A stretch of 64,000 bases of DNA, taken from NCBI GenBank assembly GCA_030447275.1, contig JAUJPF010000018.1, positions 1 to 64,000 on the forward strand. Reading direction: 5' to 3'. Under the pieces are notes generated by a model. The model saw only the letters and a list, made by a program, of their open reading frames with translations, searched no databases and was not told the origin of the DNA. Positions 54,108 through 63,058 of this stretch are shown piece by piece. The translations under genes and the position numbers were made by a program. Source of the stretch: Solirubrobacteraceae bacterium (GTDB lineage: Bacteria; Actinomycetota; Thermoleophilia; Solirubrobacterales; Solirubrobacteraceae). Position 1 is the stretch's first letter. Every line of letters begins with the position of its first letter.

Positions 54108-55870
54108 GTCCACTCCCCCTCTGCGACGGTCCTGAGCCTCCCGGCGAGAAGCTCCTCGCGGCAGCTCCCGCGCCGCACCTTCCCGCTCGCCGTGCGCGGG
54201 ATCGACCGCGGCGCGACGAGCACGACCCGGGCCGGCGACACGCCGATCTCGTTGCGGACGGCGCGGCGGATCGCCTCGACGGCCTCGTCGGCCGCCTCGG
54301 CCGCGCCGGCGTCGGCCTCGTGCACGACGACCAGCCGCTCCTCGCCGCCGTCGTCCACGGCGAACGCCGCGGCGGCACCGGCCTCGACCGATGGGTGCGA
54401 CAGCGCGGCGGCCAGCTCGACGTCGTCGGGCGCTATCGTGCGCCCGCGCGTGACGATCAGCTCCTTGAGCCGGCCGGTGACGAAGACCTCTCCGTCGCGC
54501 GCGAAGCCCAGGTCGCCGGTGCGTAGGAACGGCCCCCCGCCGCCGGCGAGCCGCCCGCCGAACGTCGCCGCGGTCGCCTCCTCGCGCCCCCAGTAGCCGA
54601 GGCCGACGCTCGGGCCGCGCACCCACAGCTCGCCGACGCGGCCGTCGGGCACTTCCTCGCGCTGCTCCGGGTCGACCACGAGCGTCTCGTGGCCGCCGAT
54701 GGGGCGCCCCGAGCCGACCTTGGCCGGCGCTCCCGGCGCGTCCGGCGCGGCGTCGACCGCCTCGCCCGCCGCGAGCCGGTCGCGGTCGACGTGCCGCACC
54801 GAGAAGCGCTGCGGCGGCGGCGAGCCGGTCACCACGCACGTCGACTCGGCGAGGCCCCACGACGCCCACAGCGACTCGCGCGCGAAGCCGACGGGCGCGA
54901 ACGCGCGCGTGAACCGCTCGATGACGTCGGCGCGCAGCGGCTCGGCGCCGATGAACGCGGTGCGCCAACTCGACAGGTCGAGGCCGGCGCGCTCCTCGAA
55001 CGTCACGCGACGGGCGCACTGGTCGTAGGCGAACGTCGGGCCGCCGCTGAACACCGCGCCGTAGCGCGAGATCGCGCGCAGCCACCGGGCCGGACGCTGC
55101 ACGAAGCTCAGCGGGGACAGCATCACGCAGCGCATGCCGGCGCGCACCGGCAGGACGACCGCCGAGACGATGCCCATGTCGTGGTGCAGCGGCGGCCAGC
55201 TCACCGAGGTCGCGCCGGGCTCCGCGGCGGTTTCGGCCTCGAGCAGCGCGCCCTGCGCGACGAGGTTCGCGTGGGTGAGCACGACGCCCTTCGGCGTGCC
55301 GGTCGATCCCGACGTGTACTGGATGAGCGCGGGGTCGCCCGCCGCCGGATCGGCCAGCGGGCCGTCGCCCGCGGGCGCCGGCGCCTCGGCGTCGGTCAGC
55401 ACCCACGGCAGCGACCACGTCGCCGAGTCGCGGGCGATCGTGCCGCCGAGCTCCTCGCGCATGGCGTGGGTGGCGAGGACGGCCGCGGCCCCCGAGTCCT
55501 CGCGGATCGCCTCCATCCGCGCCGACGCGACCCGCAGCCGCCAGCCCTCCGGCGGCTGCACGGCCACCGCCACGACCCCCGCGTACGCGCACGCGTAGAA
55601 GCCGACGACGAACTCGGGGCCGGTCGGGAACAGCAGCAGCACGCGGTCGCCCGGCCCGCAGTGCCGTCGCAGTCCGGCGGCGACGGCGCGCACCCGCGCC
55701 TCCAGCTCGGCGAACCGCAGCGCGCCGGCCTCGTCCTCGCCGCGCGCGAGCGCGAGGTACGCGACATCGTCCGGCGTCGCGGCAGCCCGCTCGGCAAGCG
55801 ACGTGGCGAGCGTCCCGGTGCCGCTCGTGCGCGGCGCGCCGGGGGCCGCTGCCTCGACCGCGCCGCTCAC
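54104..55870 (-). CDS. Fatty acyl-AMP ligase (FAAL)-type adenylating enzyme
   Basis: 588 residues from GTG 55868-55870. ANL motifs ALIQYTSGSTGTPKGVVLTHANL, VSWPPLHHDMGIV (the FAAL-type LPxxHDMG signature), AEPLRADVIERF and FLRTGDLGF, ending SGKVRRGSCREEL. The HHDMG motif and the QYTSGSTG form mark FAALs, which load fatty acids on ACPs without CoA. The N-terminal ACP of the KS protein at 28.1 kb looks like a FAAL partner. Overlaps both neighbours by 4 bases. Confidence 0.85.
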   Translation of the reverse strand: MSGAVEAAAPGAPRTSGTGTLATSLAERAAATPDDVAYLALARGEDEAGALRFAELEARVRAVAAGLRRHCGPGDRVLLLFPTGPEFVVGFYACAYAGVVAVAVQPPEGWRLRVASARMEAIREDSGAAAVLATHAMREELGGTIARDSATWSLPWVLTDAEAPAPAGDGPLADPAAGDPALIQYTSGSTGTPKGVVLTHANLVAQGALLEAETAAEPGATSVSWPPLHHDMGIVSAVVLPVRAGMRCVMLSPLSFVQRPARWLRAISRYGAVFSGGPTFAYDQCARRVTFEERAGLDLSSWRTAFIGAEPLRADVIERFTRAFAPVGFARESLWASWGLAESTCVVTGSPPPQRFSVRHVDRDRLAAGEAVDAAPDAPGAPAKVGSGRPIGGHETLVVDPEQREEVPDGRVGELWVRGPSVGLGYWGREEATAATFGGRLAGGGGPFLRTGDLGFARDGEVFVTGRLKELIVTRGRTIAPDDVELAAALSHPSVEAGAAAAFAVDDGGEERLVVVHEADAGAAEAADEAVEAIRRAVRNEIGVSPARVVLVAPRSIPRTASGKVRRGSCREELLAGRLRTVAEGEWT

Positions 55871-58050
55871 ACCGGCACCATGAGGTCCTCCTCCTCCTCC
55901 TCGGCGACATCGCGGTGACCGTCGAGCCATGCGTCGAGGCGGCGCTTCGCCTCCGGCGGGCGCGGCTCCTCCAGCCACGTCATGAACGCGGACCCGTCGG
56001 CGCCGATCATCAGCACGCCGTCCATCGCCTTGGCGCGCCGCAGCGCTCCCAGCGCCTGCCGCGGCGTCTGCACGATCGGCGACCCGACGTTCAGCGACGT
56101 GTTGACCGCGCACTCGACGCCCGCATGGCGGCCCATCGCCTTCAGGAAGGCGTGCGAGACCGGGTCGACCTCCGCGTCGACGACCTGCACCCGGCTCGTG
56201 CCGTCGCGGTGCACGACCGCGGGGACGCGCTCCCGCGCCGCCGGGCGCGCGGGGGCCGCGAGCACCATGTACCGGTACGCGTTGCAGCCGTCGTCGGACG
56301 CGCCGTCGGACAGCTCGAACAGCTCCTGCGCCGCCTCGAGCGTCGCCATCGGCGCGAGCGGCCGGATCGCCTCCCGGTACTTCACGCGCGCGTTGATGAC
56401 GTCGAGCGTCGCTGGGTCGCGCGCGTCGGCGAGGACCGAGCGGTGCCCGAGCGCCCGCGGGCCCGTCTCGGCGGGGCCCTGGTAGAGCCCGACCACGCCG
56501 CCCGCCGACACGAGCGACGCGAGCAGGTCGCCGACCTGACGCGCGCCCTCCTGCGTGTGGACGTGGCCGATGCGCACCGCCTGCGCGCCCTCCTCAGCGA
56601 TCGCGCGGCGGATCGCCTGCGTCGTCGGTGCATGGCCGCAGTAGAAGGCGTGGCGCAGCGGGCGGCCGGGCCGCGCGCCGGCCTGCATGGCGAACGCGTA
56701 CGCCGCGCCGTGCGGCGCGCCGGCGTCGCCGGGCGTGGGCGGCACCCACAGGTGCAGGCGCGTCCCCGGGCGGTCGAGGTACCGGTCGTACCAGCCCTCG
56801 TCGAAGCGCTCGAGCAGGCGCATGTTCGCCAGGCAGTTGAGCGCGGTGCCGCCCGTGAGCACGAGCCGGCTCGCTCCCGTCCGGCGGATCGCATGGTCGA
56901 CGACGTGGGTCAGCCCGTCCTCGAACACCATCTGGAGCGCCGCTGCCTTGTCGACGCGGTCGCGCGTGACGTCCGCGTGCTCGACCCTGTCGACGTCGAG
57001 CACCGCGTCGGGGTTCCACATCCGCTCCCTCGGGATCGCCGGGCCGAGGATGTCCTCGAGCTCCGGGCCGTACGGGTCGCCCAGCGCCCGGCGGTGCCAG
57101 TTGGCGAACTCGCGGTTGAGGCGGAACTCGCCGTCTGCGCCCAGGTAGACGAGCTGTCGCAGCCGGCGGTAGAACGGGTTGGAGAGCCGGTCGTTGTTGC
57201 CCCAGGCCGCCGCGCCCATGTAGCGGCCCTCGCTGGAGAACGGCGGCCAGCCGCCCTGCGTCGCGCTCACCGTCCCGTAGACGATGCCCAGCGAGTCGAG
57301 CGTGTTGTCGTTGCGGCTGAGGAACGCCACGCGCCCGTCCTGCGCGGAGTACAGCGACAGCGCGGCGTCGTCGCCGAACCCGTCGCACACGAGGATCAGC
57401 GTCGGCTCCGCGCTGTCCGCGAACGGCGACACGGCGTAGGAGAAGTACGCGTGCGAGTCGTGGTGGCGCACGCCGATGACCGGCAGCGGGCGCCCGAGCC
57501 CGAGCTGGTCGCCGATCCGCCGCGGCGCCTTCGCGGCGAGGAGCACGTGCCCGAAGTTCAGGTCCGCCGGCGGCTCGGTGAAGATGGGCCCGGGGAACTC
57601 CTCGAACGAGCAGCGCACGAACATCGCGCCGACCTGGACGTAGTCCCACGTCGCCAGGCAGGCGACGACGTCCTCCGGCGCGGCGCCCAGCTCACGCAGC
57701 CGTGCGCGGACGGACTCGAGCGCGTTGACGGGGAAGTCGCGGCAGTGCTTGATGCCGGAGTAGCGCTCCTCCTCCTCGTTGCAGACGAGGTCGACGCGCC
57801 CGTCCGGCGCGACCTCGACGAGGGCGACGCCGGAGTTGTGCCCGGCGGGACCGACGCCCAGCAGCAGCGAGCGCTCGCCGGCCTCCATGCGCCGCCGCAG
57901 CTCGGCCCGGGCGCGCTCGGCGTAGGCGCCGCCGTTGCGGTGGAAGTCGTTGCGGGCGAAGTGCCGCTCGAGGGCGGAGCGTGCCGCGCGCTCGCCGAGG
58001 AGGCCGAGGCGCGGGTACGAGGGGCCGTACCTGCCGAAGACGCGCGACAC
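55867..58050 (-). CDS. O-carbamoyltransferase (NodU/TobZ/CmcH family)
   Basis: 727 residues from GTG 58048-58050, two bases after the dehydrogenase stop. N-terminal Kae1-like domain: GHNSGVAL, NEEEERYSGIKH, the metal-site HHDSHAYFSYA and CDGFGDDAALSLY. Further: FSSEGRYMGAAAWG and TGGTALNCLANMRL. C-terminal YrdC-like carbamoyl part: GLYQGPAETGPRALGHRSVLADAR, KYREAIRPLAP and NTSLNVGSPIVQTP. Carbamoyl phosphate and ATP give carbamoyl-AMP, then an O- or N-carbamoylated product, as in tobramycin, cephamycin and nodulation factors. A carbamoylated cluster product is thus likely. Confidence 0.9.
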   Translation of the reverse strand: MSRVFGRYGPSYPRLGLLGERAARSALERHFARNDFHRNGGAYAERARAELRRRMEAGERSLLLGVGPAGHNSGVALVEVAPDGRVDLVCNEEEERYSGIKHCRDFPVNALESVRARLRELGAAPEDVVACLATWDYVQVGAMFVRCSFEEFPGPIFTEPPADLNFGHVLLAAKAPRRIGDQLGLGRPLPVIGVRHHDSHAYFSYAVSPFADSAEPTLILVCDGFGDDAALSLYSAQDGRVAFLSRNDNTLDSLGIVYGTVSATQGGWPPFSSEGRYMGAAAWGNNDRLSNPFYRRLRQLVYLGADGEFRLNREFANWHRRALGDPYGPELEDILGPAIPRERMWNPDAVLDVDRVEHADVTRDRVDKAAALQMVFEDGLTHVVDHAIRRTGASRLVLTGGTALNCLANMRLLERFDEGWYDRYLDRPGTRLHLWVPPTPGDAGAPHGAAYAFAMQAGARPGRPLRHAFYCGHAPTTQAIRRAIAEEGAQAVRIGHVHTQEGARQVGDLLASLVSAGGVVGLYQGPAETGPRALGHRSVLADARDPATLDVINARVKYREAIRPLAPMATLEAAQELFELSDGASDDGCNAYRYMVLAAPARPAARERVPAVVHRDGTSRVQVVDAEVDPVSHAFLKAMGRHAGVECAVNTSLNVGSPIVQTPRQALGALRRAKAMDGVLMIGADGSAFMTWLEEPRPPEAKRRLDAWLDGHRDVAEEEEEDLMVPV

Positions 58051-58052
58051 CG

Positions 58053-59270
58053 TCAGGCCTCCGCGCCCGCGAGGAGGGCCGGCTCGGGCCGCCGCTCCTC
58101 CGCGCCGGTCGCTGTGCCCACCACCCGCCGTGCGACGTTCATCCGTTCGACCTGCGCGGTCCCCTCGAAGAGCTGGAACGCCTTCGCGTCGCGGAACCAC
58201 CGCTGGAGGTCGCAGGATCCGCCGGCCGCCGACGGCCCCGCGACCTCGAGCAGCCGCGCCGTCGTGCGCGCCGCGACGTCCGCCGCCTTGAGCTTTGCCA
58301 TGTTCGCCTCCCCGCCGTCCGGTGCGTGCCCGTTGCTCAGCATCCACGCGGCGCGCCACGCCAGCAGCCGCGCGCAGTCGATCTCGGTGGCCACCTCGCC
58401 GAGCGCCTGCTCGACCCAGCCCTCGCGCAGCCGCCCGCTGCCGGCGAGCCGCTCCAGCGTCCACTCGAGCGCCGCGCGGGCGATCCCGACGGCCCCGGCC
58501 GCGAAGAGCGGCCGCGAGCGCTCGGGGCTCGTCGCGCTCGGCCCCGAGCCGCGGCGGGGCTCGCCGCGCCGGGCGCGGTCCAGGCGCTGCACGAGCCGCT
58601 CCTGCCCGCCGAGCAGCCGGTCGGCGTCGAGCCGGCACCCCTCGAACGTGAGCGTGGCGAGGTGCGCCGCCCGCAGCCCCATCGTTTCGTGCGGCTCGCT
58701 CGCGTTCACCCCGGCCGCGCCCGCCTCGACGAGGAAGCGCGCCTGCCCGGCCGAGCCGAGAGCGGGGTCGACGGTCGCCACCACGACCGTCACGTCGGCG
58801 ATCCCGCCGTTACCGATCATCGTCTTCGTCCCGTCGAGCACCCAGCCCTCGCCGTCGCGGCGCGCTGTCGTGGCGAGCGCGCGGACGTCGGATCCGGCGC
58901 CGGGCTCGGTCAGCGCGAACGCTCCGATGCCGAAGCAGGCCGGTCCCCACCGCAGCGCCTGCTCCGGCGTCCCCTCGGCGGCGATCAGCATCGCCGCGCC
59001 GGTCGACGCGCCCATCGCCGCGGCGATCCCCGGGCAGCCGCGGTACAGCTCCTCCGCGTACAGCGGGAGCATGAGGCCGTCGGGGTCGGCGGCGGCCCGC
59101 AGGATCGTCTCGAGGTCGTACAGCCCGCGCCGCCGGGCCTCGCCGATGACGTCGGAGGGGTAGCCGCGCGCGGCGTCGAGCCCGGCCGACGCCGGCCGCA
59201 TGACCTCGTCGGCGAACGCCCGGCAGCGCTCCCGCCAGGCGGTCTGGGCGTCGGTCAGGAGCAGGTCCAC
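58053..59270 (-). CDS. Acyl-CoA/acyl-carrier dehydrogenase
   Basis: 405 residues from GTG 59268-59270. Standard fold: FALTEPGAGSDVRALATTA (FAD contact), LDGTKTMIGNGGIADV, GLRAAHLATLTFEGCRL, and the C-terminal WFRDAKAFQLFEGTAQVERMNVARRV. In the family the catalytic Glu lies near the FEGT motif (FEGTAQ). In the carbamoyltransferase-FAAL-KS operon it probably introduces a double bond in a carrier-bound acyl or aminoacyl chain (inference). Confidence 0.85.
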   Translation of the reverse strand: MDLLLTDAQTAWRERCRAFADEVMRPASAGLDAARGYPSDVIGEARRRGLYDLETILRAAADPDGLMLPLYAEELYRGCPGIAAAMGASTGAAMLIAAEGTPEQALRWGPACFGIGAFALTEPGAGSDVRALATTARRDGEGWVLDGTKTMIGNGGIADVTVVVATVDPALGSAGQARFLVEAGAAGVNASEPHETMGLRAAHLATLTFEGCRLDADRLLGGQERLVQRLDRARRGEPRRGSGPSATSPERSRPLFAAGAVGIARAALEWTLERLAGSGRLREGWVEQALGEVATEIDCARLLAWRAAWMLSNGHAPDGGEANMAKLKAADVAARTTARLLEVAGPSAAGGSCDLQRWFRDAKAFQLFEGTAQVERMNVARRVVGTATGAEERRPEPALLAGAEA

Positions 59271-59272
59271 GG

Positions 59273-60478
59273 TCAACCGTCCGCCTGCTGGAGCACGAGG
59301 CACGCGTTGTGGCCGCCGAAGCCGAACGACTCGCTGATGCCGATCCGCCCGCGGCCGTTGCGCGGTGGGAGCGGCGACGCGCTCTGCGCGACGTAGTCGA
59401 GATCGAGGCCGTCGTCGGGATCCTCGAGGCCGAGCGTGGGCGGCGCGAACCCCTCGTTGAGCGCCTGGACCGTGGCGATCGCCTCGGCCGCGCCGGCGCC
59501 GCCCTGGAGGTGGCCGATCGCGGACTTCAGCGAGGACACCTTGACGTCGCGCGTGTGCTCGCCGAGCGCGAGCTTGAGCGCCTGCGTCTCCATCCGGTCG
59601 TTGAGCTGCGTCGAGGTTCCGTGCGCGTTGACGTACGCGACGTCGGTGGCCGCGACGCCGGCGTCGCGCAGCGCGCGCTCGATCGCCCGGGTCGCGCCCG
59701 CCGCGTCCGCGCGCGGCGCCGTCAGGTGGTGGGCGTCGCAGCTCGCGCCGTAGCCGATCAGGTAGCCGATCGGCTTCGCGTTGCGCGCGCGTGCGTCCTC
59801 CTCGCGCTCGAGCACCATGACGCCGGCGCCCTCGCCGGGGATGAATCCGTCGCGCCGGCGGTCCCAGGGGCGCGACACGCCCGCCTTCGAGGTCGCGCCC
59901 ATGTTGTGGTAGGCGCTCTTGAAGTACGTGCTCGAGATCGCGTCCGCGCCGCCCGCGACGACGGCGTCGACTACGCCGAGGTCGAGCATCCGCTTCGCGT
60001 CGCCGATCGCCTGGCTGCCGGACGCGCACGCACCGAGGAGCCCGTAGCACTCGCCCTCGAGCCCGTACCGCATCGCGATCATCGCCGCCGCCGCGTTGCC
60101 CATGAGCCGCGGGACGCCGAGTGGCGAGACCCGCGAGGGGCCGCTCTCGCGCAGCTTGTCGAGCTCCTCCTCGATCGAGTTGATCCCGCCGAAGCCGGTC
60201 CCGATGACGCACCCGACCTCCTCGCGTTCGTACGGGGGCTCGTCGCCGAACGCCTGGCCGACCGCCTCGGCCGCGGCGGCCAGCGCGAGCTGCGCGAACC
60301 GGTCGCAGCGCCGGACGTCCTTCTTCGACATCGCCGACAGCGGTTCGAAGTCGGTGCAGCGGGCCTCCCCGCCCTCGATCCGGCACTCGCCGGCGACCCA
60401 CCGGTCGTACAGCACGCGCGCCCCGTCGCCGAACGGGGTGACGGCGCCGAGGCCGGTGATAGCGATCCTGGTGCTCAC
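59273..60478 (-). CDS. FabF-like ketosynthase
   Basis: 401 residues from GTG 60476-60478. Catalytic triad: Cys in LLGACASGSQAI, His in VNAHGTSTQLND and in SAIGHLQGGAGAAEA; a FGFGGHNACLVL end and the expected ITGLGAVTPFG start. Type II FAS/PKS elongating KS. First gene of the second operon and the only free-standing KS in the cluster; together with the acyltransferase, FabG-like, ACP, MaoC and FabI genes it forms a nearly complete FAS set (no FabH). Confidence 0.9.
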   Translation of the reverse strand: MSTRIAITGLGAVTPFGDGARVLYDRWVAGECRIEGGEARCTDFEPLSAMSKKDVRRCDRFAQLALAAAAEAVGQAFGDEPPYEREEVGCVIGTGFGGINSIEEELDKLRESGPSRVSPLGVPRLMGNAAAAMIAMRYGLEGECYGLLGACASGSQAIGDAKRMLDLGVVDAVVAGGADAISSTYFKSAYHNMGATSKAGVSRPWDRRRDGFIPGEGAGVMVLEREEDARARNAKPIGYLIGYGASCDAHHLTAPRADAAGATRAIERALRDAGVAATDVAYVNAHGTSTQLNDRMETQALKLALGEHTRDVKVSSLKSAIGHLQGGAGAAEAIATVQALNEGFAPPTLGLEDPDDGLDLDYVAQSASPLPPRNGRGRIGISESFGFGGHNACLVLQQADG

Positions 60479-60667
60479 CCCCGTCGTTCTCTCCGCCGTC
60501 CGCTGGGGTGACGCTGACCGATCCACGAAACTCGGGCGGGGGCGCCTTCCACTGGCGGAAACGGGGAATCCCTCGATGCGGCCCGGACCCCCGAGGTCGA
60601 GGATGAGGCCATGCTTCGCGCCAAGGTCGTCAAGTCCGGGCCCCGATCCGCCGATCACCTGGACTCC

Positions 60668-61219
60668 ATGCGTCTCCGTCTGTCCCTCCTCATGGCCGTC
60701 CTGGCCACCAGCGCGGCCCTCCCCGCCGCCGCCTCGGCCGACCACATCGTCGGCATGCCCTGCTCGAGCTGCGCCTCGCACGACCAGTGGCCGCGAATCG
60801 ACATCGAGAACGTCCAGCGCTCCGACAAGGAGGGCACGACCCGGCTCTCCGGCTCGGAGGTCAACGACGAGCTGATGGGCCACCACACGTCCGACGTGCT
60901 GCAGGGGTTCGGCGGCTCTGACGTGCTGTGGGGCGACTTCGACCCGGTCGGCCAGCCGCCCAGCCAGGTCGACCGGATCTACGGCGGCACGGGCGAGGAC
61001 TTCATCTACGGCTCGCACGGGCGCAACATCATCCGCGGCGGCCCCGGCAACGACGCGATCTCCGTCCACTACGGGCGCGGCGTCGTCAACTGCGGCCCGG
61101 GCCGCGACATCTACCACGTCGCCCGCTCGCGCAGGAAGAACTACAGGTTCCGCAACTGCGAGAAGGTCGACTACCGGCCGGAGAAGGTGCGCGGCGGCGG
61201 GCTCAAGCCGCTGCCGTAG
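60668..61219 (+). CDS. Secreted calcium-binding (RTX-like) repeat protein
   Basis: 183 residues, ATG. Signal peptide of about 24 residues (RLRLSLLMAVLATSAA, cleavage after ASA), then CSSCASH and a series of Gly/Asp-rich units: LSGSEVNDELMGHH, LQGFGGSDVLWGD, IYGGTGEDFIYGSH, IRGGPGNDAISVH and a final CGPGRDIYHVARS. These resemble hemolysin-type calcium-binding turns. No enzyme part. Two Cys pairs may close disulfides. Divergent from the KS gene with 189 bases between, which contain the promoter of both. Confidence 0.75.
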   Translation: MRLRLSLLMAVLATSAALPAAASADHIVGMPCSSCASHDQWPRIDIENVQRSDKEGTTRLSGSEVNDELMGHHTSDVLQGFGGSDVLWGDFDPVGQPPSQVDRIYGGTGEDFIYGSHGRNIIRGGPGNDAISVHYGRGVVNCGPGRDIYHVARSRRKNYRFRNCEKVDYRPEKVRGGGLKPLP

Positions 61220-61256
61220 GCGCAGCTCGCGTCGGCGGCAGACGGGGGCGCGGCGA

Positions 61257-61281
61257 CCCGAACCCCGGAGAAGCGTTCGGG
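61257..61281. terminator. 7-bp inverted repeat after the RTX-like gene
   Basis: CCCGAAC and GTTCGGG enclose an 11-base loop, 37 bases after the stop of the RTX-like gene. It may end that transcript or that of the convergent membrane-protein gene. No T-run; weak evidence. Confidence 0.3.
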
Positions 61282-61358
61282 CCGTCGCTATCCCGTCTTG
61301 CGGGCGGAATCTGCTCGCACCCGGTAGGAAAGAGGACTCGGCCCCGATCCGCCATAGG

Positions 61359-61649
61359 TCATCCGTCCAGTCGCCCGGTGAGGCAGCACGGAGCGTGCGT
61401 CGTTTCATCATCCGGCGATGGACGGCTGGACGCCGGAGCGGGTCCTGGCGCCCCTGCCAGGGCAGCGGCAAGAAGCCCGACGAGGGTGCGGGTCGACCTC
61501 GCGGAGCCGGCGGGGTTCCAGAGCGCGGCGAGCCAGACCGCGACGCATCCCATGAGGCCCGCGATCGCCAGCGGCCACCCGTCTTCGGGCCGGGCGTTGC
61601 CCGGCCGCGGCTCGATCCGGCGCAGCGCATGCCACGCCGCGACGGCCAT
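61359..61649 (-). CDS. Small predicted membrane protein
   Basis: 96 residues from ATG 61647-61649. RRIEPRPGNARPEDGW leads into a membrane segment LAIAGLMGCVAVWLAALW and a second one TRTLVGLLAAALAGA with a Pro/Ser-rich tail. The pattern of one topological hairpin with cytosolic charged ends is a credible small membrane protein. No family recognised. It diverges from the TetR gene, which starts about here on the other strand. Confidence 0.5.
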   Translation of the reverse strand: MAVAAWHALRRIEPRPGNARPEDGWPLAIAGLMGCVAVWLAALWNPAGSARSTRTLVGLLAAALAGAPGPAPASSRPSPDDETTHAPCCLTGRLDG

Positions 61650-61744
61650 CGACGCGCCGGACGCAGGCCGAGCGCCGGGCGGGGACGCGCAACGCCCTCC
61701 TCGCGGCGACGCTCGAGCTGCTCGCGGAGGGCGGCTACGCGGGC

Positions 61745-62275
61745 GTGACCACGCGGGGCGTGGCCAAGCGCGCCGGCGTCACGCCGGGCGCGCTCCAGCA
61801 CCACTTCGCGGGCAAGGCCCAGCTCGTCGCGGCGGCGTCCGACCACCTCCAGCTCGAGCTCACGCGCGAGCTGGTCGCGCGGACCCCGACCGCCGGGCGC
61901 TCCGAGCGCGAGCTCGCCGAGGAGCTGCTCGACCGCCTGTGGGAGATGCACAAGGGGCCGCTCATGGTCGCGGTGACGGAGCTGGTCGCCGCCGCGCGCA
62001 CCGACGCCGAGCTGCGCGACCTCCTCGCGCCGATGCAGCGCCAGGCCGTCGCCGCGACGGGGATGGTCGCGGGGCAGTTCTTCCCCCGCGCGGCACCGGG
62101 CGCGGCGCTGCCCGCGCTGATGGACACCGCGCTCGCGACGATGCGCGGCCTGGCCCTCCTCGGCTTCGTCGACCCGCCCGCCGCGGACGCGATGTGGGAG
62201 TCGACGCGGCGACACCTCCTCACCCTCGCCTTCGCCGGCGAGCGGAAGCGGAAGCGAGAGCGGGCGCGACCGTGA
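61745..62275 (+). CDS. TetR-family transcriptional regulator (start uncertain)
   Basis: From GTG 61745 the frame gives VTTRGVAKRAGVTPGALQHHFAGKAQLV, which is the second half of a TetR helix-turn-helix; the ligand-binding part runs to residue 176. Upstream in the same frame another 30 residues (QAERRAGTRNALLAATLELLAEGGYAG) clearly belong to the first TetR helix, but no ATG, GTG or TTG is found in that stretch. A base error or a rare start near 61,652 is likely. The gene overlaps the next one by 4 bases, so it may control that membrane protein. Confidence 0.7.
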   Translation: MTTRGVAKRAGVTPGALQHHFAGKAQLVAAASDHLQLELTRELVARTPTAGRSERELAEELLDRLWEMHKGPLMVAVTELVAAARTDAELRDLLAPMQRQAVAATGMVAGQFFPRAAPGAALPALMDTALATMRGLALLGFVDPPAADAMWESTRRHLLTLAFAGERKRKRERARP

Positions 62276-62730
62276 GCGGTCCGGCGACCTCCCCCACCGC
62301 GCCGCGGCCGAGGCTGCTGTGGCTGAAGCGTGTCCTGCTCGTCAGCGCCAGCGCGCTCGCGGCGATCAACATCTGGACCGGCGCTCCGCTGCTCGCGGTG
62401 TGGGTCGGTTCGAAGGCGGCCGCCGGCAGCCGGCTGAGCATGGGCGCGGTCGGCGTCGTCATCGTCGTCCTCGCCGCGTCGTGCCTCGTGCTCGCGGCGG
62501 CGCTGACCTGGCTCAGCGCGCGCTACGACGAGCTGACCGGCCGCCCCGCCGCCGCACGCCGAACGTCGCCGTGGCTGCGCAGCATGCGCGGCGAGCGCGA
62601 GGAGGAGTCGCGACGACGACACGGCATCAGCCCGGTCGAGAGGATCGTCGTGATCGTCGTCGTCCTCGGCGTCCTCGCGTTCGAGGTGTGGTTCTTCTTC
62701 TTCGCGGGCTCGTCGTTGCCGAGCCAGTGA
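62272..62730 (+). CDS. Membrane protein, 152 residues
   Basis: GTG 62272 overlapping the TetR stop. Three hydrophobic segments: VLLVSASALAAINIW running on to GAPLLAVWVG, GVVIVVLAASCLVLAAALTWL and IVVIVVVLGVLAFEVWFFFF. Between the second and third lies a basic cytosolic loop (RGEREEESRRRHG). No family is recognised. Possible target of the neighbouring TetR-type regulator. Confidence 0.65.
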   Translation: MSGPATSPTAPRPRLLWLKRVLLVSASALAAINIWTGAPLLAVWVGSKAAAGSRLSMGAVGVVIVVLAASCLVLAAALTWLSARYDELTGRPAAARRTSPWLRSMRGEREEESRRRHGISPVERIVVIVVVLGVLAFEVWFFFFAGSSLPSQ

Positions 62731-63058
62731 CGCCTGACCGCGCCGAGTGGCCGGTGGGCCAAGCGAGTCGCAGGCCAGAAGGACCCGAGGGTCCAGTCCG
62801 GCGTGACGCGGGGATGCGCCTCATCGTGGCGGAGCCGGCGTGCTGAGCAGCTTCGCCGCGCCCCACCGCGGCGGCTCCGGCACGCTGGGCGTCCACTGGT
62901 CGGCACGACGGTCGAGCGGCAGGAGATCCATCGCGGGTGCATGCGCGCTGAGCAGATGACTCCGCAGCTGGGGAGCGGCTCGGCGCCACGTCGAGGGGCG
63001 CCGCAAGTTCGACCGGCGGCCCTCGTTCAAGACGCTACTCCAATCAAAGGACGTCGTC
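62731..63058. other. Intergenic stretch without a clear gene
   Basis: 328 bases. Contains a palindrome GGACCCGAGGGTCC (62,781-62,794), possibly a weak terminator, and near its end AAAGGACG, the ribosome-binding site for the next gene. Frames on both strands show no recognisable protein. Confidence 0.3.

Noticed and set aside
27452..60478. Assignment as a pyochelin/yersiniabactin-type siderophore cluster
   Set aside because: Cys-type A and Cy domains fit, but no salicylate synthase, salicylate ligase or siderophore uptake genes are visible, and the cluster has FAAL, FAS and carbamoyltransferase genes.
27452..60478. Recent horizontal transfer of the cluster shown by composition
   Set aside because: GC-richness and codon style look the same as in the flanking genes, and no mobile element or att-like repeat borders it.
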